The notes beneath the pieces were generated by a model. It was not told the DNA's origin. It was given only the letters and a program-made list of their open reading frames with translations, and did no database searches. From contig DCIL01000029.1 of NCBI GenBank assembly GCA_002315875.1, positions 3,365 to 19,032 on the forward strand: a stretch of 15,668 nucleotides of DNA. Direction: 5' to 3'. Source of the stretch: Verrucomicrobia bacterium UBA1727 (GTDB taxonomy: Bacteria > Verrucomicrobiota > Kiritimatiellia > RFP12 > UBA1067). Shown piece by piece: positions 14,455 to 15,668 of the stretch (position 1 is its first letter; each line of letters starts with the position of its first letter). A program made the position numbers and the translations under genes.

Positions 14455-15611
14455 TGGGCGGCATCGAAGTGACGGGCAATGGCATCGTAGCCGAGCATCA
14501 TCCGCTCGGGAAGCTTTCCGTAAAGACGATAGTAGTCCGCCACGATCGGCAGGCAGCGCGCCTTCCATTTCGCCGCGGTATTTAGCGCGATCGACTTGAG
14601 CTGATGGTGGGCGAAAGGATTGGCGAAACGCTCGAGTACCGATTCGGCGTAGGCGGTCTTCTCGGCATCGGGCAGATTCACCGTCGGATAAATCTCCTCG
14701 AAGATGACCGCGCGCAGGAAGGCGTTGAGCTCCTTGTCTTCGATGCACTGGGCAACTTCGGTAAAGCCCTTCTCGAGTCCCACATAGACGAGCGTCGTGT
14801 GCGCGGCATTTAGAAAGCGCACCTTGCGCGTACGGTAGGGCTGCATGTCGGCCGTGTAGACGACATTGATTCCCGCCTTCTTGAGCGGCAGTTCCGCTTC
14901 GAGATCAAAGAGTTCGCCGTTGGCCAACCGCGGCACTTCGATGACGAAGAAATGGAAAGGTTCACCGCAGACGAGCGTTTCATCGCGCTCTCCGAGCTCG
15001 GCGGCATAACGCTCGGCGGACTCGGCATCGGGACGCCCCGCAACGATTCGATCGACGAGCGTAGAGCAGAAGACGCATTCCCTCTTGATCCAATCAACGA
15101 GCGCTTCGCTCGCATCCTCATCCTTCGCATGGGCGAAAACACATTCGCGGAGCTTATTCCCGTTATGCTCGATGAGCTCGCAGGGAATGAAGACGAGACC
15201 TCCGAGACCCGCGGCAAACCGCGCCTTCAAAAGCCGCAGCACCTTGGCCGGAAAAGTATCGGCCCCCTTCACGTACTGGATTCCCGCCTCGGTCGTATTG
15301 GAGACGACGAAACGAATGTCGGGATCGTTCGCGTATTTCTCGAGATTCGCCGCGAGATCAACGCCCTTGACGCAGTTCACCTCGCCGAGTTCCTCGACCG
15401 TCTTGCCTTCGATCACACCGCGCAGACAGGTGTGGTAGCGCCCGCCGCGCTCGTTGAGGATCTTCGAAGGGACGGAGAGTTCCTCGCCGATCGGCTGGAT
15501 GATCTCAACCGCACCGTCAAAGCCGGTGCGCTCGTTCATACGCTGGACCATCCAGTCGATGAAGCACCTGAGAAAATTGCCTTCGCCGAACTGTAGGACC
15601 TTCGTCTTCAT
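14451..15611 (-). CDS. uxaB: Tagaturonate reductase (altronate oxidoreductase), C-terminally short
   Basis: A 386-residue NAD-dependent enzyme of the long-chain mannitol dehydrogenase family. It interconverts tagaturonate and altronate, the step before UxaA. The N-terminus VLQFGEGNFLRCFIDW is the nucleotide-binding start typical of UxaB. SNTTEAGIQYVKG, IPCELIEHNGNKLRE, FCSTLVDRIVAG and the catalytic block KVRFLNAAHTTLVYVG (K263, N268, H271) follow the family closely. E. coli UxaB has about 480 residues. This protein follows it to LPERMMLGYDAIA and then stops, so some 90 C-terminal residues are absent and uxaA starts at once. That may be a lineage trait or a deletion. The ATG lies five bases after an upstream stop, implying coupled translation. 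Confidence 0.9.
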   Translation of the reverse strand: MKTKVLQFGEGNFLRCFIDWMVQRMNERTGFDGAVEIIQPIGEELSVPSKILNERGGRYHTCLRGVIEGKTVEELGEVNCVKGVDLAANLEKYANDPDIRFVVSNTTEAGIQYVKGADTFPAKVLRLLKARFAAGLGGLVFIPCELIEHNGNKLRECVFAHAKDEDASEALVDWIKRECVFCSTLVDRIVAGRPDAESAERYAAELGERDETLVCGEPFHFFVIEVPRLANGELFDLEAELPLKKAGINVVYTADMQPYRTRKVRFLNAAHTTLVYVGLEKGFTEVAQCIEDKELNAFLRAVIFEEIYPTVNLPDAEKTAYAESVLERFANPFAHHQLKSIALNTAAKWKARCLPIVADYYRLYGKLPERMMLGYDAIARHFDAAQ

Positions 15612-15615
15612 ATCA

Positions 15616-15668
15616 TCAACCGAGCTGATTGAGGAAGCGAACGTCGTTCTCGTACAGCCAACGGATGT
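15616..15668 (-). CDS. 3' end of an unrecognised gene upstream of uxaB
   Basis: The last 16 codons, reading IRWLYENDVRFLNQLG, end in two tandem TGA stops (15618-15613). The gene extends beyond the window. The spacing of four bases from its second possible stop to uxaB marks it as the preceding operon member, so another hexuronate gene is plausible. The tail does not resemble the uronate isomerase C-terminus I remember, and I cannot name it. Confidence 0.6.
   Translation of the reverse strand, partial: IRWLYENDVRFLNQLG

Noticed and set aside
14455..14748. N-terminal extension of the uxaA reading frame by 98 codons
   Set aside because: It overlaps the conserved 3' part of uxaB in another frame, its composition is not protein-like, and the ATG at 14454 begins the family-typical SAF domain.
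1..15668. tRNA or rRNA genes
   Set aside because: No cloverleaf with a TTCGANNC-type arm or rRNA-like stretch was noticed in the intergenic regions on either strand.

Overview
All recognisable genes in this window lie on the minus strand, so transcription runs from high to low coordinates. GC is moderately high. The content suggests the PVC superphylum, most likely a host-associated Kiritimatiellota/Lentisphaerota-type bacterium: secreted glycosidases including one that resembles the DUF6259 group, a REP-associated (RAYT) transposase, a hexuronate operon, and a short NifU with a BFD-type [2Fe-2S] domain. The phylum is inferred from gene content and could not be tested here.

Layout, in transcription order. 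(1) 15668-13102: the tail of an unrecognised gene, then tagaturonate reductase (uxaB-like) and altronate dehydratase (uxaA). These reduce and dehydrate the galacturonate-derived acids; they overlap by ATGA. (2) 13100-8465: two chimeric polysaccharide genes coupled to that operon. One is a Wzx-type flippase fused to a Stealth sugar-phosphate transferase. The other is a GT2 glycosyltransferase fused, through a membrane segment, to a secreted glycosidase-like domain. (3) 8455-3923: two exported glycosidase-like proteins, a DUF6259-like protein and a GH27/GH36-like (clan GH-D) protein. (4) 3959-2536: a RAYT transposase between two directly repeated REP-like elements, with a remnant of another gene beside it. 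(5) 2400-1: an amidohydrolase-2 family metalloenzyme, then a NifU-type Fe-S scaffold and the start of a DUF1846 protein, the last two as a tight pair.

The main feature that the gene list does not explain is a family of dispersed palindromic elements with the core GGGGTCTGTCCCC. Copies lie beside the RAYT gene, inside it, and at gene boundaries across about 8 kb. They appear to rewrite gene ends. One copy supplies the last eleven residues and stop codon of the GH-D protein. One supplies the stop codon of the gene remnant. One lies exactly at the glycosyltransferase/glycosidase fusion joint. Copies also lie in the 5' leaders of the amidohydrolase and GH-D genes. A second repeat, a module of about 100 bp holding an extended -10 promoter, a leader and a start codon, is present upstream of both exported glycosidase genes. 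In one place it starts the protein; in the other it encodes a 27-codon leader ORF overlapping the downstream gene by ATGA.

Proposed biology: uptake and breakdown of galacturonate-containing or galactosyl-rich glycans together with surface polysaccharide synthesis, in a locus remodelled by a RAYT/REP system. Family assignments come from reading motifs; no database search was run.
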